DNA of 56,821 nucleotides, taken from IMG/VR virus record IMGVR_UViG_3300009181_000084, positions 1 to 56,821 of that record. The stretch is one strand, 5' to 3'. A model generated the notes under the pieces. It was not told the origin of the DNA. It made no database searches and saw only the letters and a program-made list of their open reading frames with translations. The translations under genes and the position numbers were made by a program. Every line of letters starts with the position of its first letter. Within the stretch, counting starts at the first letter, position 1. Shown here piece by piece: positions 47,978 to 56,821 of this stretch. This DNA comes from a virus.

Positions 47978-50344
47978 ATGAAAAAGAGAGTAAGAATATA
48001 TAAAGCAGGAGGTCAGTCAGATGCAGTTTCTCAAGAAGATATATATAAATATATTGCTGATACAATGTCTGCAGAAGATTATGATGGTGATACTGATGCA
48101 ATTTCAGAAAAATTAGCACAAGCTGGTATTGATTCTGATACTGCTAATGCTTATATTGATGAAGTAGATACTTATCTTAAAGAAAATAATTCTGAAGAAG
48201 TTACTGATGATGGTGAAATTACTCCAGAAGAACAAGCTGCTGCTGAAGCAGAACAAGCAGCACTTGAAGAACAAAATGCAGCTGAAGAAGAAGCAAGACA
48301 AGCTCAGTTATATGCAATGTATAATACTGATACAGAAGAAGGTGTACCAGATGATAATGCAGATGAAGAAATAATTTCAAAATATGGTGGAGCTAAACCA
48401 AGTAAAAGAAGTTTTATTAATCAATATATTAAACTTGCTAAAAAAGCTCAAGGAGGAGACACACCTTCTCCAGGAGCAGATGATGTACTTGGTGGTAGAG
48501 TACAACATGTAAGTAATTTCTTTAAAGGTATAGGTGAATCAGTTAATTTAGCACAACAAAAACAAGCAGCTGAAGCTCAATATCATTATGCATATGGTGG
48601 TATAAAAATGGGTGAATTTGAAGATGGTGGTATAAATCAAGAACAAATTGATTTTGAAAATCCATTACATCATTTAAGTACATATGGTGCAGATACAAGA
48701 CATATTTTTTCAGATAATGAAAATACTCAGAATGATGTTGCAGCAATGGAACAATATGGTGGTTTTACAGATTCAGATTCTGGTTTATATAAATTTATAG
48801 GAGGAGGTGATAATGAATCAGCAGATGAACAGTATCAAGATTCTGATTTAGATTATCAAAGATATGCTAGAGATGGTGGAGCTTTACATAAATATGCAGA
48901 TGAAGGAGAAGTTAGTCTTTATAGTCCTATTGATGGACATAAATATACTGATGCAGAAATTGCTGCTAATAAAGAACAAACAGATAAAACTGCAACTTCT
49001 ACAGATACTGAAGACTGGAAGAAAAAATATGAAGATTTAACTTCTCAAAATGCTACTGCTTCTACTGCTGCTCAAAACCAACAACAAATGTTGCAACAGT
49101 ACATGTTGGAACAATACATGCAACAAATGGGTGATCAACGTGGTATTGGTAAATTCAGATCTCCTATTAGGAGAGGTATGCAATATAACCAAGCAGTTGG
49201 TTCTCCATATTATACTCAATCTGGTGAAAATTATACAGGACCAGATCTTGCAGGTAGAATGCCAACAAGTGTACATGTAGATAAATTTGGAATATTTGGT
49301 AAACCAAAAGAATCTACATATAATTATAATAGTATTAATGAATATCTTTCTCCTATAAATACTCCAGGTCAAAGTAATATAAAATCTAATAAACCAGAAG
49401 TTGATATCAATAATCCTAGTATTAATAATAAACAATCCTTTGGTGAAAGAGTAGGTGAAGGAATGATGAATACAAGAATACCAGGTATAAAACAACTTGG
49501 AACTAAAATAACATCACGTTATACTCCTTCTTTAGGAGAGGGTGCTTGGAATAAAAATGTACCTTATGCTCCAGAAGAAGAAGCAAGAATGAAAAAACGT
49601 GATCCAGGTTTTCAATCATTTGAATCTAAAAAAAATAAAGAATATGGTGGCCCAGTAGATTATACTGAATATGCTTATGGAGGAGATGTATCTATACCAG
49701 AATTGTATAGAGCCCAAACAGGAGTACAAATGCCTGAAGACTATAGTTCACTTAATTTTAAAGCTCCAGAATTAAAAGATGATGAAAATTGGATAGACCC
49801 AGTAGAATCAAATGTAGTACCTAAAACACCATTAACTAAAGAACAAGAATTATTAAAATATCAACGTGGTTATAATCAACAACTTACTTATGTTGATCCA
49901 AAAGTTGCTGGTGAAAATATATCAGGAATTGGTACTACAGATAATCCAATTATACAACAAGGTGTTTCTCAAAAATTTAAAAATAAACAAGCTTGGAATA
50001 TTGATGGTAAAGCAATAGCAGATGATACTTTAATAGCAGCAAATGCATTAGCACAACAATTTGAAAAAGCTAATGCTAATAAACAACAAAATCAATTATT
50101 AGCAAATGTAACATCTGCTGAAAGTAATTTTGGTGTTAATAATACTTATGCTAAAGGAAATGATGATCCTAACTCAGGTCAGTTTAGACCAGACCAACAA
50201 GGAGCAATGTTAAATTCAAGATATGGTGGGGGTATTTATGCTATGGGTGGAAATTTTGCAGATGATGATGAAGATGCTCAATATATGACTCAAGAAGAAA
50301 TAGATGAATTCCGTGCTAATGGAGGTGAATTAGAATACTTATAA
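47978..50344 (+). CDS. Giant acidic GG-box protein (788 aa)
   Basis: Starts MKKRVRIYKAGGQSD and is followed by an acidic helical region (about 15-110). GG boxes are dense: SKYGGAKPSK, KKAQGGDTPS, YAYGGIKMGE, EQYGGFTDSD, RDGGALHKYA, EYGGPVDYTE, YAYGGDVSIP, RYGGGIYAMGG. A TKYQSKGEV-like box (GGALHKYADEGEV) lies at about 298-312. The C-terminus DDDEDAQYMTQEEIDEFRAN GGELEYL resembles the tail box of the preceding protein. Little repeated fold is visible between boxes. Likely an internal virion protein; the boxes may mark it for packaging or processing. Confidence 0.6.
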   Translation: MKKRVRIYKAGGQSDAVSQEDIYKYIADTMSAEDYDGDTDAISEKLAQAGIDSDTANAYIDEVDTYLKENNSEEVTDDGEITPEEQAAAEAEQAALEEQNAAEEEARQAQLYAMYNTDTEEGVPDDNADEEIISKYGGAKPSKRSFINQYIKLAKKAQGGDTPSPGADDVLGGRVQHVSNFFKGIGESVNLAQQKQAAEAQYHYAYGGIKMGEFEDGGINQEQIDFENPLHHLSTYGADTRHIFSDNENTQNDVAAMEQYGGFTDSDSGLYKFIGGGDNESADEQYQDSDLDYQRYARDGGALHKYADEGEVSLYSPIDGHKYTDAEIAANKEQTDKTATSTDTEDWKKKYEDLTSQNATASTAAQNQQQMLQQYMLEQYMQQMGDQRGIGKFRSPIRRGMQYNQAVGSPYYTQSGENYTGPDLAGRMPTSVHVDKFGIFGKPKESTYNYNSINEYLSPINTPGQSNIKSNKPEVDINNPSINNKQSFGERVGEGMMNTRIPGIKQLGTKITSRYTPSLGEGAWNKNVPYAPEEEARMKKRDPGFQSFESKKNKEYGGPVDYTEYAYGGDVSIPELYRAQTGVQMPEDYSSLNFKAPELKDDENWIDPVESNVVPKTPLTKEQELLKYQRGYNQQLTYVDPKVAGENISGIGTTDNPIIQQGVSQKFKNKQAWNIDGKAIADDTLIAANALAQQFEKANANKQQNQLLANVTSAESNFGVNNTYAKGNDDPNSGQFRPDQQGAMLNSRYGGGIYAMGGNFADDDEDAQYMTQEEIDEFRANGGELEYL

Positions 50345-50353
50345 TTTTATATT

Positions 50354-53338
50354 ATGTACTTTAAAGTAAAAATAACTAAAGGATTACCACAAGCAAAATC
50401 AGGAGGTTTTACAGGTAACAATTTAAATAAACAAGTAATTAGTTTTGGTGGTGCTGATATGAATGCTTCATCAAAACATCTTAAAAATACTAGGTATCTA
50501 AAAGAAGTACCAAGAGATGAAGCTAATTTAGAAGCTGAAAAAGGTGAATCTGCATTTGGTGATATCAATGGAGATGGGTTTCCTGAACACATGCTTATTG
50601 GTGGAAAAAGACATAGTAATGGGGGAACTCCTTTAAATTTGCCTGATGGTACATTTATATTCAGTGATACTGCATCTATGAAGATTACTGATTGTAAAAT
50701 TTTAAAGATGTTTGGAAAAGCATGTGGTAAAAAAGGATATACTCCTGCTGAATTAGCTAAACCATATGATTTAAATAAATACAGAAAAATATTAGAAGAT
50801 CCTAACTCAGATAAAGTAGATAAAAAGTCTGCTGAGTTAATGATTAAAAATATTAATATGAAACTTGGTGCATTAGCTCTTGCACAAGAAGCTAAAAAAG
50901 GATTCCCACAAGGTATACCTGAAGTAGCTAAACCATATATGGAAGCAATGGGTATCAAAGAAGAAGACTTAGTACCACAAAAAGCTCAACCAGAAGAACA
51001 GGTTAATAATCAAGCAATGAATAACCCATATGAAAATCAAGGTATGGGTGCACAATCTCCTGAAGAAGAATCTAGAGAACAAGGACCTGGTATGCAGAAT
51101 CCTCAAGAAGAGTCTATGGAATCTCCAATGGGAAGATATGGTTTTCAAATGGGTAGAAGATTAAGAGTAGCTCAAGAAGGAATGGAACAAGGTCAACCTT
51201 CTCCTGAAGAAATGGCAATGATGCAACAACAGCAACAACAAGGAGCACCACAACAACAAGGTGGAGGTAATCCCCTTGCACAAATGGTACAACAAGTTCA
51301 ACAAATGTTACAACAAGGTGCACAACCTGAAGATGTAATAATGCAATTATTACAAAATCAAGTTCCACCAGAAGCAATAATGCAAATACTTGTAGAAGTT
51401 GGTATGCCTCAAGAAGAAGCACAAGTTGCTATTCAACAAGTAATGCAACAAGGACAACAACAAAATCCACAAGAAGAAATGATGGAAGCTCCTATGGCAC
51501 AATTTGGAATGCAAATGGGTGGTTATGACATGCCGTTTTATGATACACAATATAGAGAAGGAGGTGCACTTACTACATATCAAACTAAAGGTGAAGTTAA
51601 AAATAAAACATATACTAAAGAAAATTTACCTAAAGATGCAGTAGTAAGAGAAAGATATTCTACTGACACTTTACCAGGAGATTTTGTTAAACAAAAAGAT
51701 GGTTCTTATATTAAAGTAACAGCAAGAACTTTAAGTGGTAATCCAACTGCAGATACAAAATCATTAAAATATTCACCTGAAGAATTTAGAAAAGCTTCAC
51801 CAGAAAATGCTGCTTTACTAGATGAAGCAAATGCAATTATTAAAAAAGGTATAGATAATCAGACCATTATAAATAAAAATGGTAATATAGAAATTACTGG
51901 TAATTGGAATGGTGATTTAAAAGATAGAAATATTATTTCAAAAGCTTTTAATGCTACTAATAAAGAAGGTTTCCTTGGTACTGATAAATATAAAGTAGTA
52001 AAACAAGGAAGTACAGCTGCATATTCTAAAACAGTTAATGGTAAAATAAAAAATTCAGGTTCATTTGTAGCAGGATTTACTCCTGAGTTATATGAAGAAA
52101 AATTTATATTTGAGCAATCTAAAGGTTTAGGTATGTCAGATGATGAAGCATATGCTGAAGTTGACCGTATTAAAAAAGATCCTAAAACACATGCAATAGT
52201 AAGAAGAGATTTCTTGGGTTCATTAGGTGTTAAAGATGTACCTAAAGAAGATAAAGATTTATTATCATCTGATTATTATAAAAAGAATTATGATAAAGTA
52301 ACTCTTGGTATAGAAGGTACAAATACATTAGATTCAGAAAACTATAGACCTTCTATGGGTAATGAAGGATTAGCAGGTTTTGAACATTATGATGCATTAG
52401 GATATAGTCCTGATTTTCAACATGAACAAGATGCAGCAGAAGCAGAAGCAGAAGCAACTGCTGCTGAAAATGCAGATGTTACTGATGATGGAACTTCAGA
52501 AGATTATCCTCAAATACCAGATGCTTCTCCATGGGCACAAGATAGATTAAATAGACTTAATGCTGGATTAGATTATTTTAGTAATAAAAAATATTTACCA
52601 TTTGCACCTTATTATCATCCTGAAACAATGTCTCCTACTTTTGTAGATCCAACTAAACATCTTGGATCACTTTCAGGAGAAACATATATTACTAATCAAG
52701 GATTAGGACAATTTATGGGTGCTCAAGATTATTCAAGTAGAGCATCATCTGTTAGTGGACAGTTTGCTAAAAATGCAGCTGATGTACTTGCACAATATAA
52801 TAATCAAAATGTTGGTATTGCTAATCAATTTGAAGGCAATAATAAACAAATAACAAATGAAGCACAAAGATATAACAATGGTTTAAGTAAACAGTTATAT
52901 GATCAAAATGTAATTGCTAATCAACAATTTGGTAATACTAAACGTGCACTAAGACATAACTTAGGAGATGCTGAAAATACATTGCTTACTAATATGTATC
53001 AAACTGATGCAACAAATCAAATGACTCCACAATATGCTATTGATCCTAGTGTAGGTGGTAGAATGCATTTTACACATGGTAAAAGATATAAACCTACTAC
53101 ATATAAAGATTATTTAGAGACTGCTCAAGAAATACAAAATTCAAAATTAGATCCTGAATTAAAAAAATTAGTATTACAAAACCATTTTAAACAATCACGT
53201 GGTGATGTTGCTAATTCAGATCTAGAATCTGTACTTGCAAATTATAATTTACAAAAAGGACAATACCAGAAAAAAGGTGGTGCTACTAAAATGGGATATG
53301 TAATGGGGTCTAATGTTTTTCCTTTTATGTTTACATAA
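50354..53338 (+). CDS. Giant GG-box protein with conserved SDT domain (994 aa)
   Basis: N-terminal KVKITKGLPQAKSGG box, then residues about 45-200 with the phrase GDINGDGFPEHMLIGGKRHS, NGGTPLNLPDGTFIFSDTAS and KKGYTPAELAKPYDLNKYRK. The FIFSDT-type domain is one I remember from many Bacteroidota phages; the DxNxDG segment may bind calcium. A glutamine/methionine-rich stretch follows (about 285-385, MQQQQQQGAPQQQG). A GGALTTYQTKGEV box lies at about 401-416 and a final QKKGGATKMGYVMGSNVF box at the end. Probably an internal or ejected virion protein. Confidence 0.6.
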   Translation: MYFKVKITKGLPQAKSGGFTGNNLNKQVISFGGADMNASSKHLKNTRYLKEVPRDEANLEAEKGESAFGDINGDGFPEHMLIGGKRHSNGGTPLNLPDGTFIFSDTASMKITDCKILKMFGKACGKKGYTPAELAKPYDLNKYRKILEDPNSDKVDKKSAELMIKNINMKLGALALAQEAKKGFPQGIPEVAKPYMEAMGIKEEDLVPQKAQPEEQVNNQAMNNPYENQGMGAQSPEEESREQGPGMQNPQEESMESPMGRYGFQMGRRLRVAQEGMEQGQPSPEEMAMMQQQQQQGAPQQQGGGNPLAQMVQQVQQMLQQGAQPEDVIMQLLQNQVPPEAIMQILVEVGMPQEEAQVAIQQVMQQGQQQNPQEEMMEAPMAQFGMQMGGYDMPFYDTQYREGGALTTYQTKGEVKNKTYTKENLPKDAVVRERYSTDTLPGDFVKQKDGSYIKVTARTLSGNPTADTKSLKYSPEEFRKASPENAALLDEANAIIKKGIDNQTIINKNGNIEITGNWNGDLKDRNIISKAFNATNKEGFLGTDKYKVVKQGSTAAYSKTVNGKIKNSGSFVAGFTPELYEEKFIFEQSKGLGMSDDEAYAEVDRIKKDPKTHAIVRRDFLGSLGVKDVPKEDKDLLSSDYYKKNYDKVTLGIEGTNTLDSENYRPSMGNEGLAGFEHYDALGYSPDFQHEQDAAEAEAEATAAENADVTDDGTSEDYPQIPDASPWAQDRLNRLNAGLDYFSNKKYLPFAPYYHPETMSPTFVDPTKHLGSLSGETYITNQGLGQFMGAQDYSSRASSVSGQFAKNAADVLAQYNNQNVGIANQFEGNNKQITNEAQRYNNGLSKQLYDQNVIANQQFGNTKRALRHNLGDAENTLLTNMYQTDATNQMTPQYAIDPSVGGRMHFTHGKRYKPTTYKDYLETAQEIQNSKLDPELKKLVLQNHFKQSRGDVANSDLESVLANYNLQKGQYQKKGGATKMGYVMGSNVFPFMFT
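51214..51477 (+). repeat. CAA/ATG-rich low-complexity stretch (coding)
   Basis: Encodes a Gln/Met-rich linker of about 90 residues in the gene at 50354. Runs of CAACAA allow slippage, so this stretch may vary in length between related phages. Confidence 0.6.
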
Positions 53339-53340
53339 AC

Positions 53341-53370
53341 TTTATAAGTTTAGTAAACTTATAAAATTTT
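53341..53370 (+). terminator. Terminator after 50354-53338
   Basis: TTTATAAGTTT/AAACTTATAAA, a perfect 11-bp stem with a 3-base loop and a T-tract. Confidence 0.75.
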
Positions 53371-53372
53371 AA

Positions 53373-53380
53373 TATATTTA
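53373..53380 (+). promoter_or_regulatory. TATATTTA box for 53404-56385
   Basis: Just after the terminator, 24 bases before the start; same layout as at 24206-24213. Confidence 0.4.
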
Positions 53381-53403
53381 CAATATAGATTAATAATAAT
53401 ATT

Positions 53404-56385
53404 ATGGCAACATATCTCCAGGGCGTTACAGATTTTATACCTCAATTTCAACCTTTTCAACCTGATTTAAACTTTTATGCAAATGCATTGCAGACTAAGC
53501 AAAATCAGTATGATACAAACTATAAAGCATTAAATAATGTATATGGTCAATATTTCTATGCAGATTTAACTCATGGAGATAATCTTAAAAAGAAAGATGA
53601 GTTAATTAAAGCAATTGATTTTAATTTAAAACGTGTCTCTGGTTTAGATTTATCATTAGAACAAAATGTTGATCAGGCTACTCAGGTATTTAAACCATTC
53701 TATCAAGATAAACATCTTATGAAAGATATGGCTTGGACTAAAAATATTAATAATGAAAAAGCTTATGGTGCTGGTTTAAAAAATAATAGAGATGAAAAGC
53801 AGAGAGCACAATATTGGGATGATGGATTAAAATTTTTACAATATAAAACTGAAGAATTTAAAGAAGCTAGTCTTGAAGAAACAATGAACATGGGTAATGC
53901 ATCTTATACACCTTATGTTAATGTAATTGAAAAAGCTCAAAAGATTGCTAAAGATGCTGGTTTTCATGTTGAAAGTGTAGATAGTAGTAAAGATGGTAAA
54001 TGGATGATTACTACTACAAATGGTAAACAAATTCTTCCTGCTTTATCACATTTACTTGAAGCACAACTTGGATCTGATCCAGCAGTTATTGATGTTTATA
54101 AAACTCAAGCATATGTAAATAGAAAAGATTATGCATATTCTAATGCAGCTCAATTTGCTGGAGATAAAAATGCTGCTGAAATGAGTTATCTTACTGAAAG
54201 TTATACTATGCTTAAGCAAGAAAATGATGAAAGAAAAAAACAACTAGAAGAAAATTCTAAAGTATATGATGCTAAAGCAAAAGCTGTAGAGCAAGCAAAA
54301 GAAGGAAATGCAGCAACACCAGATACAGAATCATATCTTGAAAGATTAAATCAAGCAAGAAGTGTTAATTCAACTGTATTAGCAAATACTGATGCTAATG
54401 TAACTGCATTAGCAACTAAAACTGGAACAATGACTACATCTACAGGATTTACAAATCCTTATGGAGATATTGAATCTTTAAGATATAAAGTTGATAATGC
54501 AATGGCATCTAGATTAATGCAAAAAGATTTAAGTGAAGCAGCAGATATCTTTGTATCATTAAACTCTAAACAGAAAGTAGATGCAAATCCATTTGCTGTT
54601 CAAGAAATAGCTCATAACTATAGAATGCAAGAAACTGCATTAAGAAATCAAGGTACAATGCAAGCAGCATTAGCAAGAAATCAATCTGATAAAGAAATTA
54701 ATATTGATAAAACTTTAGCAGCAACTGGAGGATACCATTTAGATCAAGAAAAATATGTAATGGGACCTGATGGTAAACCTATGGCAAATCCAACATATGG
54801 TAGACAAGTAATTAATCCTGAAGCAGACACAATTGTAACTGAAGCAGGTACTAAAGGTTCAAGTACAGATGTTGTAAATTATGAAACTGTACTTAATAAT
54901 CAAACTAATAAGCATATTGATAGTTATGTAATGCCTTATATGACAAATATGTTATCATCAATGCAAGATTTATATGAGCAAAATTTATTATCACCTGAAG
55001 ATAAAAAAGCAATCTTTGGTAATAATATGACCATTAAACAATTTAATGAAGCTTATCAAGCAGATCCACATAGTTTTATTAAAAAAATGGGTGCTGGAAA
55101 ACTTAAACAAATAACATCTGCATTTCAAAAATACTTAGGTGAAGAGAGTAATGTAGGTAATTCTACAGTAGATGCAATAACACAAAAAATGTCTGGATAT
55201 AGTACAGGTGTAGATGATTATATCACATATAGACTAGATGTTAGAGATTGGAGAACTAAAGTTAAAGGAAATGTTATCCAAGCAGTTACACGAGAAGTTG
55301 ATACTGATCTTAAAGGTTATGTTAAAGATATGTTTAATGCTGATGGTAGTATAGTTACTGAAGCAGATTTTAATAAAAAACATGGTTTTACAGAACGTAA
55401 TAAAGAACTTGAAAAAGCAAATATCCGTTATCAAACTTCAAACCCAAGATCAAGTGGAATTATAACTCAAGGTACATTAGATGCAGCAGCTGGAGGTCCA
55501 GAAATTTATAAAGAATTAAGAAAAGTAATACATAATGCTTATGGTTCTACATCTGTTAATCTTCCAGCTCCAGTAGGTTTTGGTTCAATAGGTAAAGGTA
55601 TTAAAGGTGGAGGTTTAACAACTAATGTAAATTCTATTAGAGTTAGTCCTGATGCATATGGTACAACAGGTGCTCAATACTGGAGTCAATTTAAAAATGA
55701 TTTAAATAATTTAGATTTAGGTGATGATCAAAAAATAAAAATTTCATATACAGGTCCAACAAAAGATTCTGCTAATGAAAATAAAACTGCAAAAGTATTA
55801 CTTGATGCAATGATTAGAGAAACAAGTAGTCCTGGTAGTAAATTTAAAAATTTCAAATTAAGTTCACAAGCACTTGCTAGTAATGATTATAGAAAAGGAG
55901 CAATGATTATTTATCCAGATAAAGCTTGGTTAAAAGATTATGTTGGTAAATTAGATGATAAAGGAAATAGTACAAATACTATAACTCCTCAACAAGAGCA
56001 AGATATTTTACAAAATGGAATATCTATTATTGCACCAAGTGAAAGTTTTAAAAATGGATTATTTCAATCTTCATATGTAACTCCTTTAGAAGCATCAGTT
56101 AAATACAATAAAGAAAAAGGTGTTACTATTAGAGATATAGAAGATAAACAAGGTTTTAATGCTCTTACTATTAAAACTGATGAATTTGGTACTGGTGATT
56201 ATAGATATAGTTATACATATAGTATTTATGATCCACTTACTAATAAATATGTAAAATCTGAACCTTATACAAGTAGTGGTGTGCAAACTGGAGCTAATCT
56301 AGAATTAATGAGAGAAAAAGCAATTGCAACTTGGGCAGACCAAAGAATTAAAAATAATATTGCATTTAATAATAGAAATAAATAA
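53404..56385 (+). CDS. Giant internal virion protein candidate (993 aa)
   Basis: MATYLQGVTDFIPQFQPFQP, DLNFYANALQTKQNQYDTNY and KRVSGLDLSLEQNVDQATQV make up a helical N-terminal part that I remember as conserved in large phages of this kind. A long coiled-coil region follows (TMLKQENDERKKQLEENSKV). The second half is mixed. It has no GG boxes, unlike the three giant proteins before it. Tape-measure-like or ejected internal protein are the two best options; a short podovirus tail would favour the latter. The stop overlaps the start of the next gene. Confidence 0.6.
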   Translation: MATYLQGVTDFIPQFQPFQPDLNFYANALQTKQNQYDTNYKALNNVYGQYFYADLTHGDNLKKKDELIKAIDFNLKRVSGLDLSLEQNVDQATQVFKPFYQDKHLMKDMAWTKNINNEKAYGAGLKNNRDEKQRAQYWDDGLKFLQYKTEEFKEASLEETMNMGNASYTPYVNVIEKAQKIAKDAGFHVESVDSSKDGKWMITTTNGKQILPALSHLLEAQLGSDPAVIDVYKTQAYVNRKDYAYSNAAQFAGDKNAAEMSYLTESYTMLKQENDERKKQLEENSKVYDAKAKAVEQAKEGNAATPDTESYLERLNQARSVNSTVLANTDANVTALATKTGTMTTSTGFTNPYGDIESLRYKVDNAMASRLMQKDLSEAADIFVSLNSKQKVDANPFAVQEIAHNYRMQETALRNQGTMQAALARNQSDKEINIDKTLAATGGYHLDQEKYVMGPDGKPMANPTYGRQVINPEADTIVTEAGTKGSSTDVVNYETVLNNQTNKHIDSYVMPYMTNMLSSMQDLYEQNLLSPEDKKAIFGNNMTIKQFNEAYQADPHSFIKKMGAGKLKQITSAFQKYLGEESNVGNSTVDAITQKMSGYSTGVDDYITYRLDVRDWRTKVKGNVIQAVTREVDTDLKGYVKDMFNADGSIVTEADFNKKHGFTERNKELEKANIRYQTSNPRSSGIITQGTLDAAAGGPEIYKELRKVIHNAYGSTSVNLPAPVGFGSIGKGIKGGGLTTNVNSIRVSPDAYGTTGAQYWSQFKNDLNNLDLGDDQKIKISYTGPTKDSANENKTAKVLLDAMIRETSSPGSKFKNFKLSSQALASNDYRKGAMIIYPDKAWLKDYVGKLDDKGNSTNTITPQQEQDILQNGISIIAPSESFKNGLFQSSYVTPLEASVKYNKEKGVTIRDIEDKQGFNALTIKTDEFGTGDYRYSYTYSIYDPLTNKYVKSEPYTSSGVQTGANLELMREKAIATWADQRIKNNIAFNNRNK

Positions 56386-56821
56386 TGGAAAATAATACTA
56401 GTTCATTAGATCCACTTGGGCCAGAATTTGGTAAAGTTCAAGGACCTGCTATTAATTCACAAAGTTTATCACCATTTGAAGGAGAAGAGTTAAAAGAAAA
56501 TACAATAGATTTTTTTCCTGTAGCTCCTACTATTGGTACTAGTACAAATCCTAATTATCCTATACAAGATGCAATAACTGGGCATGCTCCATTTAGACCA
56601 AGTAATTCAAACCCTAATAAAAAACTTTCAGTAAAAGAACAAGGACAAGCATTAGCTGCTGATATGGATATGTTTATCAAATCAAATCAGGATAAAAATT
56701 CATATGCAAAAGTTAATGTTTATAATGCTGGTCCATCTGGTAACTCTTTCTACAAAAGATATGCAGCTTATGGTCAAAAGAAATTTGATGAAGTAGGATT
56801 TTCTCCAACTAGAGATAATGA
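56385..56821 (+). CDS. Start of a large virion protein, cut by the window edge
   Basis: ATG overlaps the previous stop (TAATGG). The visible 145 codons read MENNTSSLDPLGPEFGKVQG, a proline/asparagine-rich linker, and then SFYKRYAAYGQKKFDEVGFS PTRDN. The FYKRYAAYG....F.E.GFSP.RDN pattern is one I recall from the N-terminal part of giant virion proteins in related phages. The frame is open at the window end. The gene order predicts another large cargo protein or a virion RNA polymerase beyond the edge. Confidence 0.65.
   Translation, partial: MENNTSSLDPLGPEFGKVQGPAINSQSLSPFEGEELKENTIDFFPVAPTIGTSTNPNYPIQDAITGHAPFRPSNSNPNKKLSVKEQGQALAADMDMFIKSNQDKNSYAKVNVYNAGPSGNSFYKRYAAYGQKKFDEVGFSPTRDN

Noticed and set aside
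50347-50958. 203-codon minus-strand frame
   Set aside because: Complement of the conserved N-terminal domain of the gene at 50354, which has clear family motifs on the plus strand.
1-56821. Integrase, recombinase or lysogeny repressor
   Set aside because: No tyrosine or serine recombinase motif and no cI-like repressor were seen in any frame; the window gives no evidence of a temperate lifestyle.
1-56821. Diversity-generating retroelement acting on the fibre genes
   Set aside because: No reverse transcriptase and no paired template/variable repeats were found in the window.

Overview
The window looks like part of the genome of a tailed double-stranded DNA phage infecting a member of the Bacteroidota. 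The DNA is strongly AT-rich. Intergenic gaps repeatedly carry the Bacteroidota-type -7 box TAnnTTTG (mostly TATATTTG). Start codons follow A/T-rich leaders rather than Shine-Dalgarno sequences. The order small terminase-like gene, large terminase, portal, acidic scaffold-like gene, major capsid, collar genes, a 1780-residue hub-like protein and then four giant proteins resembles crAss-like (Crassvirales-like) podoviruses or a sister lineage. That placement rests on gene order and remembered sequence motifs, not on a search.

Left part (1-3200). A truncated minus-strand gene enters from the left edge, followed by about 600 bases of non-coding DNA full of nested inverted repeats. Next come nine or so very small minus-strand genes. 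Almost every one has its own upstream copy of a conserved element (read on the minus strand as TTTATTCARCTYTTAAC) and its own hairpin terminator, so they look like independent early transcription units. Between this cluster and the plus-strand genes lies a G-rich island (3212-3272) and a 14-base direct repeat spaced 32 bases apart.

Plus-strand accessory genes (3487-5325) encode a small phage protein of the 'RKKP..EA.Q' type, a GroES-like co-chaperonin, a DUF3310-like protein, a tiny lipoprotein and an HExxH putative metalloprotease. Region 5421-11317 encodes host-recognition or fibre proteins: a beta-helix protein, a YadA-like NTAIG beta-roll protein and small companions that share a VTGLDTDNTDP module. 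Region 11325-13132 is a lysis cassette with GH24 lysozyme, holin-like protein, a membrane-anchored coiled coil and a YkuD-like protein.

Region 13249-16169 holds DNA-packaging and regulatory genes: a winged-helix-like protein, an HU/IHF-like protein, a zinc-cysteine protein, a RecB/Cas4-like nuclease and a TerS candidate. Region 16172-25254 has TerL, portal, scaffold-like, major capsid and a downstream head protein. Region 25307-28972 is a run of very basic, low-complexity small proteins rich in KKGG boxes. Region 28976-38699 contains collar or adaptor proteins, a Dps-like protein, an abundant structural protein with high-expression codon use, and a striking cysteine-rich protein cluster. Region 38712-44054 is the 1780-residue hub or muzzle-like protein. 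Region 44054-56821 has four giant proteins plus the start of another, probably internal cargo or ejection proteins.

The most interesting signals are, first, a set of short repeated peptide boxes ([KY]GG, TKYQSKGEV, EEIxxxRxxGYIVEEL) scattered over at least seven otherwise unrelated proteins, and second, the repeated minus-strand element that could be the promoter of a virion-delivered RNA polymerase.
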